Shown here one piece after another: positions 1 through 10,275 of a stretch of DNA of 64,000 bases. How positions within the stretch are numbered: the first letter of the stretch is position 1; each line of letters begins with the position of its first letter. This DNA is from Chitinophagaceae bacterium. GTDB lineage: Bacteria; Bacteroidota; Bacteroidia; Chitinophagales; Chitinophagaceae. The notes beneath the pieces are model-generated. The model was not told the origin of the DNA. It worked only from the letters and a program-made list of their open reading frames with translations, and ran no database searches. A program made the position numbers and the translations under genes. Location of the stretch: the NCBI GenBank assembly GCA_947456805.1, contig CANGTN010000002.1, forward strand, positions 49,126-113,125, read 5' to 3'.

Positions 1-1
1 T

Positions 2-1033
2 AATGTTGGTATGGCTAAAATGGCTAACGCAAATTATGCTTCAAACCCATATCAGTTCATTAATCATATTCATAGCCTTCGTATAGATACATTAACTGGA
101 ATAGATATTACAGGAGAACGTAAACCTGTAATACACCTACCCGGAACAAAATTGTGGAGTGCCATTTCAATTCCATGGATGTCATTTGGTTATGGTATTG
201 CCATTTCACCATTGCAAACGCTGGTATTGTACAATGCAGTGGCCAACAATGGCAAAATGATGAAGCCTTATTTGTTGAATGCTGTGAAAGATGAAGGCGC
301 TGTCATTAAAGAATTTACACCTACTGTAATCAATGAAAAAATTTGTAGTGATAATACTTTACAACAATTAAAAGCTTGTTTGGAGGGTGTGTGTACCGAT
401 GGAACTGCAAAAAATTTATTTAAAAATACACAATACAAAGTAGCTGGAAAAACAGGTACAGCAAAGGTTTCAGATGGTAGTAATACTTATGAAGATAAAA
501 TTTATCAGAGTTCATTTGCGGGGTTCTTTCCAGCAGATAATCCACAATACACTATTGTAGTTGTGATAAAAAATAAAGCACATGCAGCTAAAGTTTATGG
601 CTCAGAAGTTGCGGGTCCTGTATTCAAAGAAATTAGCGATCGTTTATATATTTCATTTGTAAAAAAGTATGATAATCGACTGAAGCAAATTCAAAAAGAT
701 AGCAGTATTATCAGTTATGCAGGTAATAAAAATGATTTACAACAAGTAACAAGAAAGCTCAATATTAATTTGGAAAATATTGATGCAAGAGGTGATGAAT
801 TGATTGATGTAGCAACAAATGGTTCGACGACCAAAGTGAATAAAAGAGTAGTTGCAGTTTCATCATCTATGCCACAATTAAAAGGCATGGGATTAAAAGA
901 TGCAATTGCTACTTGTGAAAATTTGGGGTTAAAAGTATCAGTAAAGGGAAAGGGTAAAGTTAGCAATCAGTCAATTAATGCAGGGCAATATATATCAAAA
1001 GGTCAGATGATAAATATTGAACTGAATCCATAA
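2..1033 (+). CDS. ftsI: Penicillin-binding protein 2/FtsI transpeptidase, C-terminal part with one PASTA domain (5'-truncated by window edge)
   Basis: Frame is open to the left edge (NVGMAKMANANYAS...). KTGTAK transpeptidase motif (VAGKTGTAKVSDG), C-terminal PASTA-like MPQLKGMGLKDAIATCENLGLKV, first gene of dcw cluster. Confidence 0.9.
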   Translation, partial: NVGMAKMANANYASNPYQFINHIHSLRIDTLTGIDITGERKPVIHLPGTKLWSAISIPWMSFGYGIAISPLQTLVLYNAVANNGKMMKPYLLNAVKDEGAVIKEFTPTVINEKICSDNTLQQLKACLEGVCTDGTAKNLFKNTQYKVAGKTGTAKVSDGSNTYEDKIYQSSFAGFFPADNPQYTIVVVIKNKAHAAKVYGSEVAGPVFKEISDRLYISFVKKYDNRLKQIQKDSSIISYAGNKNDLQQVTRKLNINLENIDARGDELIDVATNGSTTKVNKRVVAVSSSMPQLKGMGLKDAIATCENLGLKVSVKGKGKVSNQSINAGQYISKGQMINIELNP

Positions 1034-1089
1034 ATGAAAAGACGACTATTGGGTTGGGATAATTATAGAAAAAGAACGAAAATTTAATA

Positions 1090-2553
1090 ATGGCAGTACT
1101 TCAAGACATATTATACAAGGTTCAACTTAAACAAGTATATGGAAATACTGCTGTTGAAGTGAGTGATATACAGATAGACTCTAGAAGGGTTTCAAAAGGT
1201 TCTGTATTTGTAGCAATTACAGGTGAACAAACAGATGGACATAATTTTATTGACAAGTCTATAGAATCAGGTGCCAATGTTGTTGTGTGTGAAATCATGC
1301 CATCTAGTTTTTTTGAAAATGTTACCTATGTATTAGTAGAAAATTCGCATGAAGCTGTCGCTTACATGGCTCATAATTTTTACAATGAACCATCATTACA
1401 TATACAATTAATTGGTGTAACAGGTACTAATGGTAAAACCACTATTGCAACATTATTATTTAAATTATTTTCTCAATTAGGTTATTCATGTGGTTTGATA
1501 AGTACTGTTCAAAATCAAATTGGTACAACCATTATTCCATCTACACATACCACTCCCGATGCAATCAGTCTAAATGCATTGTTGCATAAAATGGTAGATG
1601 CAGGCTGTGCTTATGTTTTTATGGAAGTTAGCAGTCATGCTATTCATCAACATCGAGTAACGGGATTACAATTTACAGGTGGTATATTTAGTAATATCAC
1701 ACATGATCATTTAGATTATCACAAAACCTTTGATGAATATATCAAAGTAAAGAAAAAATTCTTTGATGATTTGCCTACATCATCATTTGCAATTAGTAAT
1801 GCAGATGATAAAAGAGGAACTGTCATGTTGCAAAATGCATCTGCAAAAAAATTTTATTATAGCTTAAAAACACCAGCCGAATTCAAAGGAAAAATATTAG
1901 AAAACGGACTTACCGGTTTGCAAATGCTGGTGAATGATCAAGAAGTTCATTTTAGATTGATTGGAGAATTTAATGCATACAATTTATTGGCTGTATATGG
2001 TGCAGCAATTTGTTTGAATCAAAAAAAAGAAGAAGTATTAACTGCATTGAGTTTATTGAATGGTGCTGAAGGAAGGTTTGATTATGTCATCAGTAGTAAT
2101 TTAATTATCGGCATTGTTGATTACGCCCACACACCCGATGCACTGGAAAATGTTTTAATTACAATAAAAAAACTAAGAAAAGGTCACGAGCAAATCATTA
2201 CTGTAGTTGGCTGCGGAGGTGATAGAGATAAAACAAAACGACCTGTAATGGGACAAACATCTTGTGACTTAAGTGATAGAGTCATCTTCACAAGTGATAA
2301 TCCACGAACAGAAGATATGTATCAAATTTTAGCGGATATGGAAGCCGGATTAAGCAGTGCTGCTAAAAGAAAATTCATTTCTATTCCAGATCGAAGAGAA
2401 GCAATCAAAACTGCTGTGAGCTTGGCTAATAGTGAAGATATCATTTTGATAGCAGGTAAAGGACATGAAAAATATCAGGACATCAACGGAATAAAATTTC
2501 CTTTCGATGATAAGGCGATTTTGCTTGAGATGTTTAAAGAATTGGGCAAATAA
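1090..2553 (+). CDS. murE: UDP-N-acetylmuramoyl-tripeptide synthetase-type Mur ligase MurE
   Basis: GVTGTNGKTT ATP-binding motif, HDHLDYH, DNPRTED motif; dcw context. Confidence 0.95.
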   Translation: MAVLQDILYKVQLKQVYGNTAVEVSDIQIDSRRVSKGSVFVAITGEQTDGHNFIDKSIESGANVVVCEIMPSSFFENVTYVLVENSHEAVAYMAHNFYNEPSLHIQLIGVTGTNGKTTIATLLFKLFSQLGYSCGLISTVQNQIGTTIIPSTHTTPDAISLNALLHKMVDAGCAYVFMEVSSHAIHQHRVTGLQFTGGIFSNITHDHLDYHKTFDEYIKVKKKFFDDLPTSSFAISNADDKRGTVMLQNASAKKFYYSLKTPAEFKGKILENGLTGLQMLVNDQEVHFRLIGEFNAYNLLAVYGAAICLNQKKEEVLTALSLLNGAEGRFDYVISSNLIIGIVDYAHTPDALENVLITIKKLRKGHEQIITVVGCGGDRDKTKRPVMGQTSCDLSDRVIFTSDNPRTEDMYQILADMEAGLSSAAKRKFISIPDRREAIKTAVSLANSEDIILIAGKGHEKYQDINGIKFPFDDKAILLEMFKELGK

Positions 2554-2599
2554 TTAGAATTAATAAAATTGAGAGTGCTATAATTTAATTATTCATTGT

Positions 2600-3907
2600 A
2601 TGCTGTATCATTTGTTTACATGGTTGAATAAAACTTTTCATATTCCGGGCTTGGGATTGTTTCAATTCCTTACGTTCAGAATTGCCATGGCAATCATATT
2701 ATCATTGTTGATAGCAACTGTATATGGGAAACGAATTATTATTTTCTTGCAAAAAAAACAAATTGGTGAAAGTGTAAGAGACTTAGGTCTCGAAGGGCAA
2801 GTTCAAAAAAAAGGAACGCCAACAATGGGCGGAATTATTATACTGCTTAGTATTTTAATACCTACATTATTGTTTGCAAATCTTGATAAGGTATATATAA
2901 GATTAATGATTTTATGTACTGTATGGCTTGGTGTGATTGGCTTTTTAGACGATCTTTTTAAAATACGTGCAAGAAAAGCAGCACTTTCAAAGGGTGAAAC
3001 ATACAAGAAAAAAGATTCTGATGGTCTTGCAGGAATTACAAAAATTATTGGACAAGTTGGTCTTGGAATTATTATTGGTGCATCATTATATTTTAGTAAT
3101 GCAGTTACAGTAGAAAGAGAAGTTATTGGTAATGAGTATCACAAACAAGCCAATGAAAGGTTTGCGAAAGACTCCTCTGTTTTTATCAGAAATATTGATG
3201 GAGTTGAGAAAAAATTTGTTCGGGTTAAAACACCTATTGCAACAATTCCATTTGTAAAAAATCATGAATTCAATTACAGCAAACTTATTAGTTGGATGGG
3301 TCCTGGTTCAGAGAAATTTACATGGATAATTTATACACTTATTGTTACACTGATCATAACAGCAGTAAGCAATGGTGCTAATCTTACAGATGGATTAGAT
3401 GGTTTGGCAGCAGGTGTCAGCGCTATTATTGGCATTGGAATTGGTGTTTTTGTATATGTAAGTGGTAACTACAAGTTTGCCGATTATTTAAACATAATGT
3501 ACATCCCCAATCTTGGTGAGCTATCCATTTTTGTTGCTGCATTTGTAGGTGCTTGTATTGGGTTTTTATGGTACAATGCTTTCCCTGCGCAAGTATTTAT
3601 GGGCGATACAGGAAGTTTGGCTCTTGGTGGTATTATCGCTTCTCTTGCAATTATTGTAAGAAAAGAATGGTTGATTCCTATTTTCTGTGGTGTCTTTTTA
3701 GTTGAAAATTTAAGTGTAATTATTCAGGTAGGTTGGTTTAAGTACACAAAGAAAAAATATGGCGAAGGGCGAAGAGTTTTTCTGATGAGCCCATTGCATC
3801 ACCACTTCCAAAAGAAGGGTTTTCACGAAAATAAAATTGTAATACGTTTTTGGATTATCACCATATTATTAGTAGTAGCAAGTATTGCAACATTAAAAAT
3901 CAGATAA
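2600..3907 (+). CDS. mraY: Phospho-N-acetylmuramoyl-pentapeptide-transferase MraY
   Basis: [29 protein letters not shown] and PLHHHF motifs. Confidence 0.96.
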   Translation: MLYHLFTWLNKTFHIPGLGLFQFLTFRIAMAIILSLLIATVYGKRIIIFLQKKQIGESVRDLGLEGQVQKKGTPTMGGIIILLSILIPTLLFANLDKVYIRLMILCTVWLGVIGFLDDLFKIRARKAALSKGETYKKKDSDGLAGITKIIGQVGLGIIIGASLYFSNAVTVEREVIGNEYHKQANERFAKDSSVFIRNIDGVEKKFVRVKTPIATIPFVKNHEFNYSKLISWMGPGSEKFTWIIYTLIVTLIITAVSNGANLTDGLDGLAAGVSAIIGIGIGVFVYVSGNYKFADYLNIMYIPNLGELSIFVAAFVGACIGFLWYNAFPAQVFMGDTGSLALGGIIASLAIIVRKEWLIPIFCGVFLVENLSVIIQVGWFKYTKKKYGEGRRVFLMSPLHHHFQKKGFHENKIVIRFWIITILLVVASIATLKIR

Positions 3908-3941
3908 TATCAGGTTACCGGAAAAGTAAATACCAAAAAGA

Positions 3942-5282
3942 ATGAATCATAGGTTAGTAATACTTGGAGCAGGGGAAAGTGGAGTGGGTGCTGCATTACT
4001 TGCCAAACAAAAAGGTTATGATGTTTTTGTAAGTGATGGCGGTGTAATTAAAGAAAAGTATAAACAAGAGCTCTTTGAGAATGAAATTGAATTTGAAGAA
4101 GGCAATCATTCAGAAGAAAAAATTTTGAATGCAGATGAAGTGATGAAAAGCCCGGGAATACCCGAAAAAAATGAAATGGTGAAAATCATTCGTGCAAAAG
4201 GTATTTCAATCATCAGTGAATTTGAATTGGCATATCGGTTCAAAGGCTTAAGCAAAATTGTAGGTATTACAGGAAGCAATGGCAAAAGTACTTGTACCTC
4301 TCTGCTTTTTCATATTTGTAAAACTGCCGGCTTGAATTGTGCTCTCGTTGGCAATATTGGTTACAGCATTGCTAAGCAAATGGCTGAAAACCCGGTTGAA
4401 TTATATGTTGCAGAAATCAGTTCTTTTCAGTTAGATGACATTCAAACATTCAGACCCGATATAGCGATACTTCTCAATATCACAGAAGATCATTTAGACA
4501 GGTATGAATACAAATTTGAAAACTATATCAATAGCAAATTTAAAATTGCCCAAAACCAAACATTTAACGACTACTTTATCTACAATTTAGATGATGAAGT
4601 CATAACGAACAAATTAATAAAATTAAAACCAAATACTAACCCATTACCATTTTCTATGAAACAAGAAGTAAAAAAAGGCGGATATATTAAAGGCGACCAG
4701 ATGATGCTACGTATTCAGGAAGAAAGAGTAAGTATGAGTATTTACGACTTTGCTTTAAAAGGTAAGCACAATAATTATAATACTATGGCAGCAGGTATTG
4801 CAGCAGCAACGCTCGGAATTCGCAAAGAAAAAATCAGAGAAGCAGTAAAGGACTTTCAAACCTTAGAGCATCGTATGGAGTTCGTGGCAACTGTTCGTGG
4901 TGTTGAATTCATCAATGACAGTAAAGCAACAAATGTGAATAGCACTTGGTTTGCATTGGAAAGTATGAACAAACCAACCATACTTATTTTAGGTGGTACA
5001 GATAAAGGAAACGATTATTCTTTAATGGACGACTTAATAAAACAAAAAGTGAAAGCAATTATTTGCATGGGCATAGATAATAAAAAAATTATTGCTGCTT
5101 TTAAAGATATCGTACCCTCAATCTTAATTACTGGTTCGGCTAAAGAGGCTGTAAATACTGCATTTAAAATAAGTACAAAAGGAGATGTGGTTTTATTAAG
5201 TCCTGCTTGTGCAAGTTTTGATTTGTTCAAAAACTATGAAGACAGAGGCAGACAATTTAAAGACGCAGTAAAGGAATTATAA
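3942..5282 (+). CDS. murD: UDP-N-acetylmuramoylalanine--D-glutamate ligase MurD
   Basis: GITGSNGKST, ITEDHLDRY, FINDSKATNV motifs; dcw context. Confidence 0.95.
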   Translation: MNHRLVILGAGESGVGAALLAKQKGYDVFVSDGGVIKEKYKQELFENEIEFEEGNHSEEKILNADEVMKSPGIPEKNEMVKIIRAKGISIISEFELAYRFKGLSKIVGITGSNGKSTCTSLLFHICKTAGLNCALVGNIGYSIAKQMAENPVELYVAEISSFQLDDIQTFRPDIAILLNITEDHLDRYEYKFENYINSKFKIAQNQTFNDYFIYNLDDEVITNKLIKLKPNTNPLPFSMKQEVKKGGYIKGDQMMLRIQEERVSMSIYDFALKGKHNNYNTMAAGIAAATLGIRKEKIREAVKDFQTLEHRMEFVATVRGVEFINDSKATNVNSTWFALESMNKPTILILGGTDKGNDYSLMDDLIKQKVKAIICMGIDNKKIIAAFKDIVPSILITGSAKEAVNTAFKISTKGDVVLLSPACASFDLFKNYEDRGRQFKDAVKEL

Positions 5283-5306
5283 ATTTTATTTCAACAAATT
5301 ATTTTT

Positions 5307-6617
5307 TTGGAAGATACACGCAACATAAAAGACATCGCATTTGCTTCACTTAATAAGGAAGCAATCATCAAACGTACCCATGGCGACAAATACATATGGG
5401 GTATTGTTTTGTTGTTGTCTGTGATATCCATTTTAGTAGTATATAGTGCTACAGGTTCTTTGGCTTATAAAATGAATAAAGGCAACAATGAAATTTATTT
5501 ATTCAAACAATTATCATTTACTTTAGTTGGGTTACTAACAATGTACTTTTTGCATCGCATCAACTATACTTTGTTCTCAAGCATTGCTACAATAATTTTT
5601 GCAATTTCTGTTCCATTATTAGTTTATACATTATTATTTGGAGCTAAAATAAATGAAGGTAGTCGTTGGATTAAATTACCAATTATACATCTTACTATAC
5701 AATCTAGCGATGTTGCTAAACTTGGTCTATTCATGTATATTTCTAAAATCATGAGTAAGAAACAAGATGTTATCAAAGACTTTAAAAATGGGTTTTTGCC
5801 GGTAATAATTCCGGTATTTATTATATGTGGTTTAATCATGCCTGCAAACCTCAGTAATGCACTGCTAACAGGTGCTACATCACTTTTACTAATGTTTATT
5901 GGCAGGATAAGTTTAAAGCATATTTTATTAACAATTTGTGTTGCACTCATCCCAATTTTAATAATTGTTGGCATTGCTTGGTCAACTTATGATGGTCAAC
6001 AAGCAACAGATAAATCAAAAGCGACAACCTCGCAAAAATTAAAATCTATTGGTCGTATTGGTACATGGGTAAAACGTGTACAAGATCATTTATTTGCACC
6101 TTCTACCGAAACACCATACCAAGTGCAACAAGCAAAAATTGCTATTGCAAAAGGTGGAATTTTAATGGGTAAAGGACCCGGTAATAGTGAGCAAAGAAAT
6201 TTTTTACCACAAGCCTACAATGATTTTATTTATTCAATTATTATTGAAGAATATGGGTTGCTGGGTGGTGCTGTTATCATTTTTATTTATTTAGTTTTTC
6301 TGTTCCGCTGCATTCGGATTTTCAGAAAATGTCCTTATGCTTTTGGTGCATTTTTAGCACTGGCATTGAGTTTCACATTGGTGATACAAGCAGTAGCAAA
6401 CATGGCTGTAAATGTAAATATAGTGCCGGTTACAGGGGTTACCTTACCGCTAGTAAGTATGGGAGGTAGTTCATTTTTATTTACTTGTGCAGCAATCGGA
6501 ATTATTTTAAGTGTAGCAAGAAACGTAGAGCAATTAGAAGGAAATACAACAACAGTTGTCAATAATATTGAATCAAATAATACAACACAAAAAGTGGTCA
6601 ACCCGGCAATAGCATAA
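5307..6617 (+). CDS. ftsW: FtsW/RodA/SpoVE family glycosyltransferase FtsW (TTG start)
   Basis: Multi-TM SEDS protein; GGSSFLFTCAAIGIILSVARN motif; TTG at 5307. Confidence 0.92.
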   Translation: MEDTRNIKDIAFASLNKEAIIKRTHGDKYIWGIVLLLSVISILVVYSATGSLAYKMNKGNNEIYLFKQLSFTLVGLLTMYFLHRINYTLFSSIATIIFAISVPLLVYTLLFGAKINEGSRWIKLPIIHLTIQSSDVAKLGLFMYISKIMSKKQDVIKDFKNGFLPVIIPVFIICGLIMPANLSNALLTGATSLLLMFIGRISLKHILLTICVALIPILIIVGIAWSTYDGQQATDKSKATTSQKLKSIGRIGTWVKRVQDHLFAPSTETPYQVQQAKIAIAKGGILMGKGPGNSEQRNFLPQAYNDFIYSIIIEEYGLLGGAVIIFIYLVFLFRCIRIFRKCPYAFGAFLALALSFTLVIQAVANMAVNVNIVPVTGVTLPLVSMGGSSFLFTCAAIGIILSVARNVEQLEGNTTTVVNNIESNNTTQKVVNPAIA

Positions 6618-6630
6618 GTATCAGGCTTTT

Positions 6631-6650
6631 GTTGCGTCGCACGCTTGTAC
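6631..6650 (+). repeat. Dispersed intergenic repeat copy 1 (GTTGCGTCGCACGCTTGTAC)
   Basis: 19/20 match to the copies at 20678 and 28598. Confidence 0.75.
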
Positions 6651-6757
6651 GTTCTGTTCTTTGTTCAACGTTTATCGAATTGATGATTGAAAATAAAAAT
6701 CAATTGGATAAATTAAAAAAGTGGGTTAGTTGTTTTAAATGTGGATGAAATAATAAA

Positions 6758-7849
6758 ATGAGTAAAAAAATTATCATAGCGGGTGGTGGAACAGGCGGAC
6801 ATATTTTTCCGGCTATTGCAATTGCCAATGCTTTGAAAAATTTAGACAGCTCAATTAAAATTTTATTTATCGGGGCAAAAGGAAAAATGGAAATGGAAAA
6901 AATTCCGCAAGCTGGTTACCCGATTATTGGATTGGATATTGCTGGTTTTAACAGAAGTTCTTTGATAAAAAATATTGGCTTACCATTTAAATTGTTGAAA
7001 AGCTTTTTACAGGTGCGTAATATTTTCAATTCTTTCAAGCCTACTGCTGTGATTGGCGTTGGAGGATATTCTACGTTTCCGGTTTTAAGGTTTGCACAAA
7101 GTAAATGTATTCCAACATTTATTCATGAAAGCAATTCGTTTGCCGGAAAATCAAATATCATGTTGGGAAAAAATGCTACTAAAATATTTGTTGCAGGAAA
7201 TGGAATGGAACAATTTTTTCCAAAAGATAAAATTGTCATTACAGGAAATCCAATTCGAAAAATTATTGCACAATCAACCGTTTCAAAATCTGAAGGGATA
7301 TCTTTTTTTGGATTGGATTCAAACAAAAAAATAATTCTTGCAGTTGGTGGAAGTTTGGGTGCAAAATCAATTAATGAAGCATTGGCAAATCATATTAATG
7401 AGTTTGAGAAAAACAATCTTCAGTTGATTTGGCAAACAGGAATCACCACATTTCAAGAATATAAAACAATTGCTGAAGGCAGAAAAAATATTTGGTGTAA
7501 TGCTTTTATTAAAGAAATGGAAATGGCTTATGCAGCGGCTGACATTATCATCAGCAGGGCAGGAGCAATGGCTGTTGCAGAAATTTGTGTAGCTGCAAAA
7601 CCAACAGTGTTTGTCCCATTCCCATTGGCTGCAGAAGATCATCAAACTACTAATGCAAAGTATTTAGTTAATCAACAAGCTGCACTGATGGTAAAAGATA
7701 GTGCAGCAAAAAAAGAATTGGTTTCAACAGTAATAGTATTGTCAAAGGACGAAGAACAACAAAAATTATTAAGTAAAAATTGTCAATCATTAGCAGTTGT
7801 AAATGCAGATGAAATGATTGCAAAACAAATTTTGAATTGTATTGAATGA
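6758..7849 (+). CDS. murG: UDP-GlcNAc:undecaprenyl-PP-MurNAc-pentapeptide GlcNAc transferase MurG
   Basis: GGGTGGHIFPAIAIA N-terminus; ISRAGAMAVAE motif; overlaps murC by 4 bp. Confidence 0.96.
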   Translation: MSKKIIIAGGGTGGHIFPAIAIANALKNLDSSIKILFIGAKGKMEMEKIPQAGYPIIGLDIAGFNRSSLIKNIGLPFKLLKSFLQVRNIFNSFKPTAVIGVGGYSTFPVLRFAQSKCIPTFIHESNSFAGKSNIMLGKNATKIFVAGNGMEQFFPKDKIVITGNPIRKIIAQSTVSKSEGISFFGLDSNKKIILAVGGSLGAKSINEALANHINEFEKNNLQLIWQTGITTFQEYKTIAEGRKNIWCNAFIKEMEMAYAAADIIISRAGAMAVAEICVAAKPTVFVPFPLAAEDHQTTNAKYLVNQQAALMVKDSAAKKELVSTVIVLSKDEEQQKLLSKNCQSLAVVNADEMIAKQILNCIE

Positions 7850-9210
7850 GTGATATAAACACCATACAAAAAATATATTTTCTAGGAATTGGAGGTATCG
7901 GAATGAGTGCCTTGGCTCGCTATTTCAAATCGAAAGGTTGTGTTGTTAGTGGGTACGATAAAACAGCTACTCCATTAACAAATGAACTTGAAAATAGTAG
8001 CATTGATATTCATTACGAAGAGAATACAGATGCGATTCCAAAGGATGTGGATGTAGTCGTCTATACACCTGCCATTCCAAAGAATCATAGTGAATTATTA
8101 TACTATCAAAATAATAATTACCAGGTTGTAAAAAGAAGTGATGTGCTGCAATGGATTACAGAAAACTCATTCAACATCTGTATTGCAGGTACTCATGGAA
8201 AAACAACTGTAACAAGCATGATTGCACATATACTTCGGGATTCTGGATTTGGTTGTAATGCTTTTTTAGGAGGCATTGCTTCAAATTACAATACCAATTT
8301 TTGGAGTAGTGAAAAAAATGTAGTTGTGGTTGAAGCAGATGAATACGATAGAAGTTTTTTGAAATTAGTACCAGATGTTGCAGTGATTACTTCAATGGAT
8401 CCAGATCACTTAGATATTTATGGTACACCGGAAGAAGTTGAAAATGCATTTATACAATTTTCAAAAAAAATAAAACCTAATGGTTGTCTAATAAGCAAGT
8501 ATGGGCTAAAAAGAGAAAATGAATTATCCGCACATCAACATTATTTATATAGCAATACCAACAATAATGCAAGTGTTTATGCAACTAACATAGAAGTAAT
8601 CAACGGTAGTTATGTTTTTGATGTGAATGCTGAAGAATGGAGTATTACTAATATTGATTTGCATATGGGTGGTTTACACAATATTGAAAATATTACTGCA
8701 GCTATTACAGTTGCCAAATATATTGGTATTGAAGATGATAAAATAAAAAAAGCTGTTGCAACTTTTAAAGGCGTAAAAAGAAGATTTGAATACATTTTAA
8801 AAAAGGATGATGCTATATTAATTGATGATTATGCGCACCATCCCGAAGAGTTGAGAGCTTTGATAAATGGGGTTAAAAATATTTTTAAAGATAAAAAAGT
8901 AACAGTCGTATTTCAGCCGCATTTATACAGCAGAACGAATGATTTGGCAAAGCAATTTGCAGAGAGTTTAGATCTGGCTGATGAAGTAATTCTGTTGCCA
9001 ATTTATCCTGCAAGAGAATTGCCAATGGCGGGAGTTGAAAGTAAGATGATTGTTGAAAAAATGGAATCAACAAAAAAGCATTTATTCTCAAAAGAAGAAA
9101 TGCAAAATTGGATTTACGTTAATCAACCGGAATTGGTAGTAATGGCTGGCGCAGGTGATATTGATGCTTTGGTATTACCTGTTGCAGACATAATGAAAAT
9201 GTACAAATAA
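7846..9210 (+). CDS. murC: UDP-N-acetylmuramate--L-alanine ligase MurC
   Basis: GIGGIGMSALA, AGTHGKTTVT, DDYAHHPEE motifs. Confidence 0.96.
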   Translation: MSDINTIQKIYFLGIGGIGMSALARYFKSKGCVVSGYDKTATPLTNELENSSIDIHYEENTDAIPKDVDVVVYTPAIPKNHSELLYYQNNNYQVVKRSDVLQWITENSFNICIAGTHGKTTVTSMIAHILRDSGFGCNAFLGGIASNYNTNFWSSEKNVVVVEADEYDRSFLKLVPDVAVITSMDPDHLDIYGTPEEVENAFIQFSKKIKPNGCLISKYGLKRENELSAHQHYLYSNTNNNASVYATNIEVINGSYVFDVNAEEWSITNIDLHMGGLHNIENITAAITVAKYIGIEDDKIKKAVATFKGVKRRFEYILKKDDAILIDDYAHHPEELRALINGVKNIFKDKKVTVVFQPHLYSRTNDLAKQFAESLDLADEVILLPIYPARELPMAGVESKMIVEKMESTKKHLFSKEEMQNWIYVNQPELVVMAGAGDIDALVLPVADIMKMYK

Positions 9211-10226
9211 TGAAACAAATCTGGAAGCAAAGAATGATACAAGGGTTGTGGATTGCATTGGGCATCGGCACAATTGTATTACTTGGAGCTGCCATGCAAC
9301 AAAAAAATCATAAGATTTGCTCGGACATAAAAATTGAAATCATTGGGACAGTACAACATATGTTTATTGATGAACATGATGTACTTCAGATTCTAAATAG
9401 AGATCAAAATATTGTCGGCGCTGAGATGGCTAATATAGACATAAGAACTATGGAGGAAATGCTAGAAAAGAATCCTTGGGTTCTAAATGCTGAAATGTTC
9501 TTTGATAATAAGCAAGTGTTGAATGTAAGTATTACAGAACGTCAACCAATTGCAAGAGTATTCACAGTTCAAGGTAATTCGTTTTATATAGATTCATCTT
9601 GTAATCGATTACCTCTAAGTGAAAAGTTAAGCGCAAGAGTTCCTGTATTTACCAGTTTCACCAATAGCAATGCTGTGATGTCGCATGGCGATAGTGTATT
9701 GTTGAAAGACATTTCAAAACTTGGAGCATTTATCATGGCAGATAGTTTTTTAATGGCTCAAACTGCACAAGTTGATATTACACCAAGTGGTAAGTTTGAA
9801 CTCATACCTGTTGTGGGCAACCATATTGTTGTATTAGGAAATGCTACTGATTTAGAAAATAAATTTAATAGGTTATATACTTTTTATAAACACGCATGGT
9901 TGCAAAATGGAATGAATAAATATGAAAAAATTGATGTGCAGTTTGACAATCAAGTTGTTGCTTTAAACAGAAATGCATCTAGAGTATTTATTGATTCTAC
10001 AAAGGCATTACAAACTTTGAACGGAATGATGTTACAGCAAGGAATTCTAGATTCAGCTCTTACAAAAGTTATTAATGAAAAGAAAATTCCGATAAATATT
10101 GTAATGGTTAAAGATTCTATAAAAATAAAACCAGCGAAAGCCGAAACTAAAATTAAAACTGAAACTAAAAATAAAACTAATAAGCCGCAAAGTCAACAAC
10201 CAAAGGCGTTGATGCAAAGAAATTAA
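9210..10226 (+). CDS. ftsQ: Cell division protein FtsQ/DivIB
   Basis: Single N-terminal TM, POTRA-like region (NPWVLNAEMFFDNKQVLNVSITERQPIARV), between murC and ftsA; Lys-rich C-tail. Confidence 0.85.
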   Translation: MKQIWKQRMIQGLWIALGIGTIVLLGAAMQQKNHKICSDIKIEIIGTVQHMFIDEHDVLQILNRDQNIVGAEMANIDIRTMEEMLEKNPWVLNAEMFFDNKQVLNVSITERQPIARVFTVQGNSFYIDSSCNRLPLSEKLSARVPVFTSFTNSNAVMSHGDSVLLKDISKLGAFIMADSFLMAQTAQVDITPSGKFELIPVVGNHIVVLGNATDLENKFNRLYTFYKHAWLQNGMNKYEKIDVQFDNQVVALNRNASRVFIDSTKALQTLNGMMLQQGILDSALTKVINEKKIPINIVMVKDSIKIKPAKAETKIKTETKNKTNKPQSQQPKALMQRN

Positions 10227-10275
10227 AAGAATAAAACATTAAATAATTAAAAAACAATAACTAAAACAAATATCT

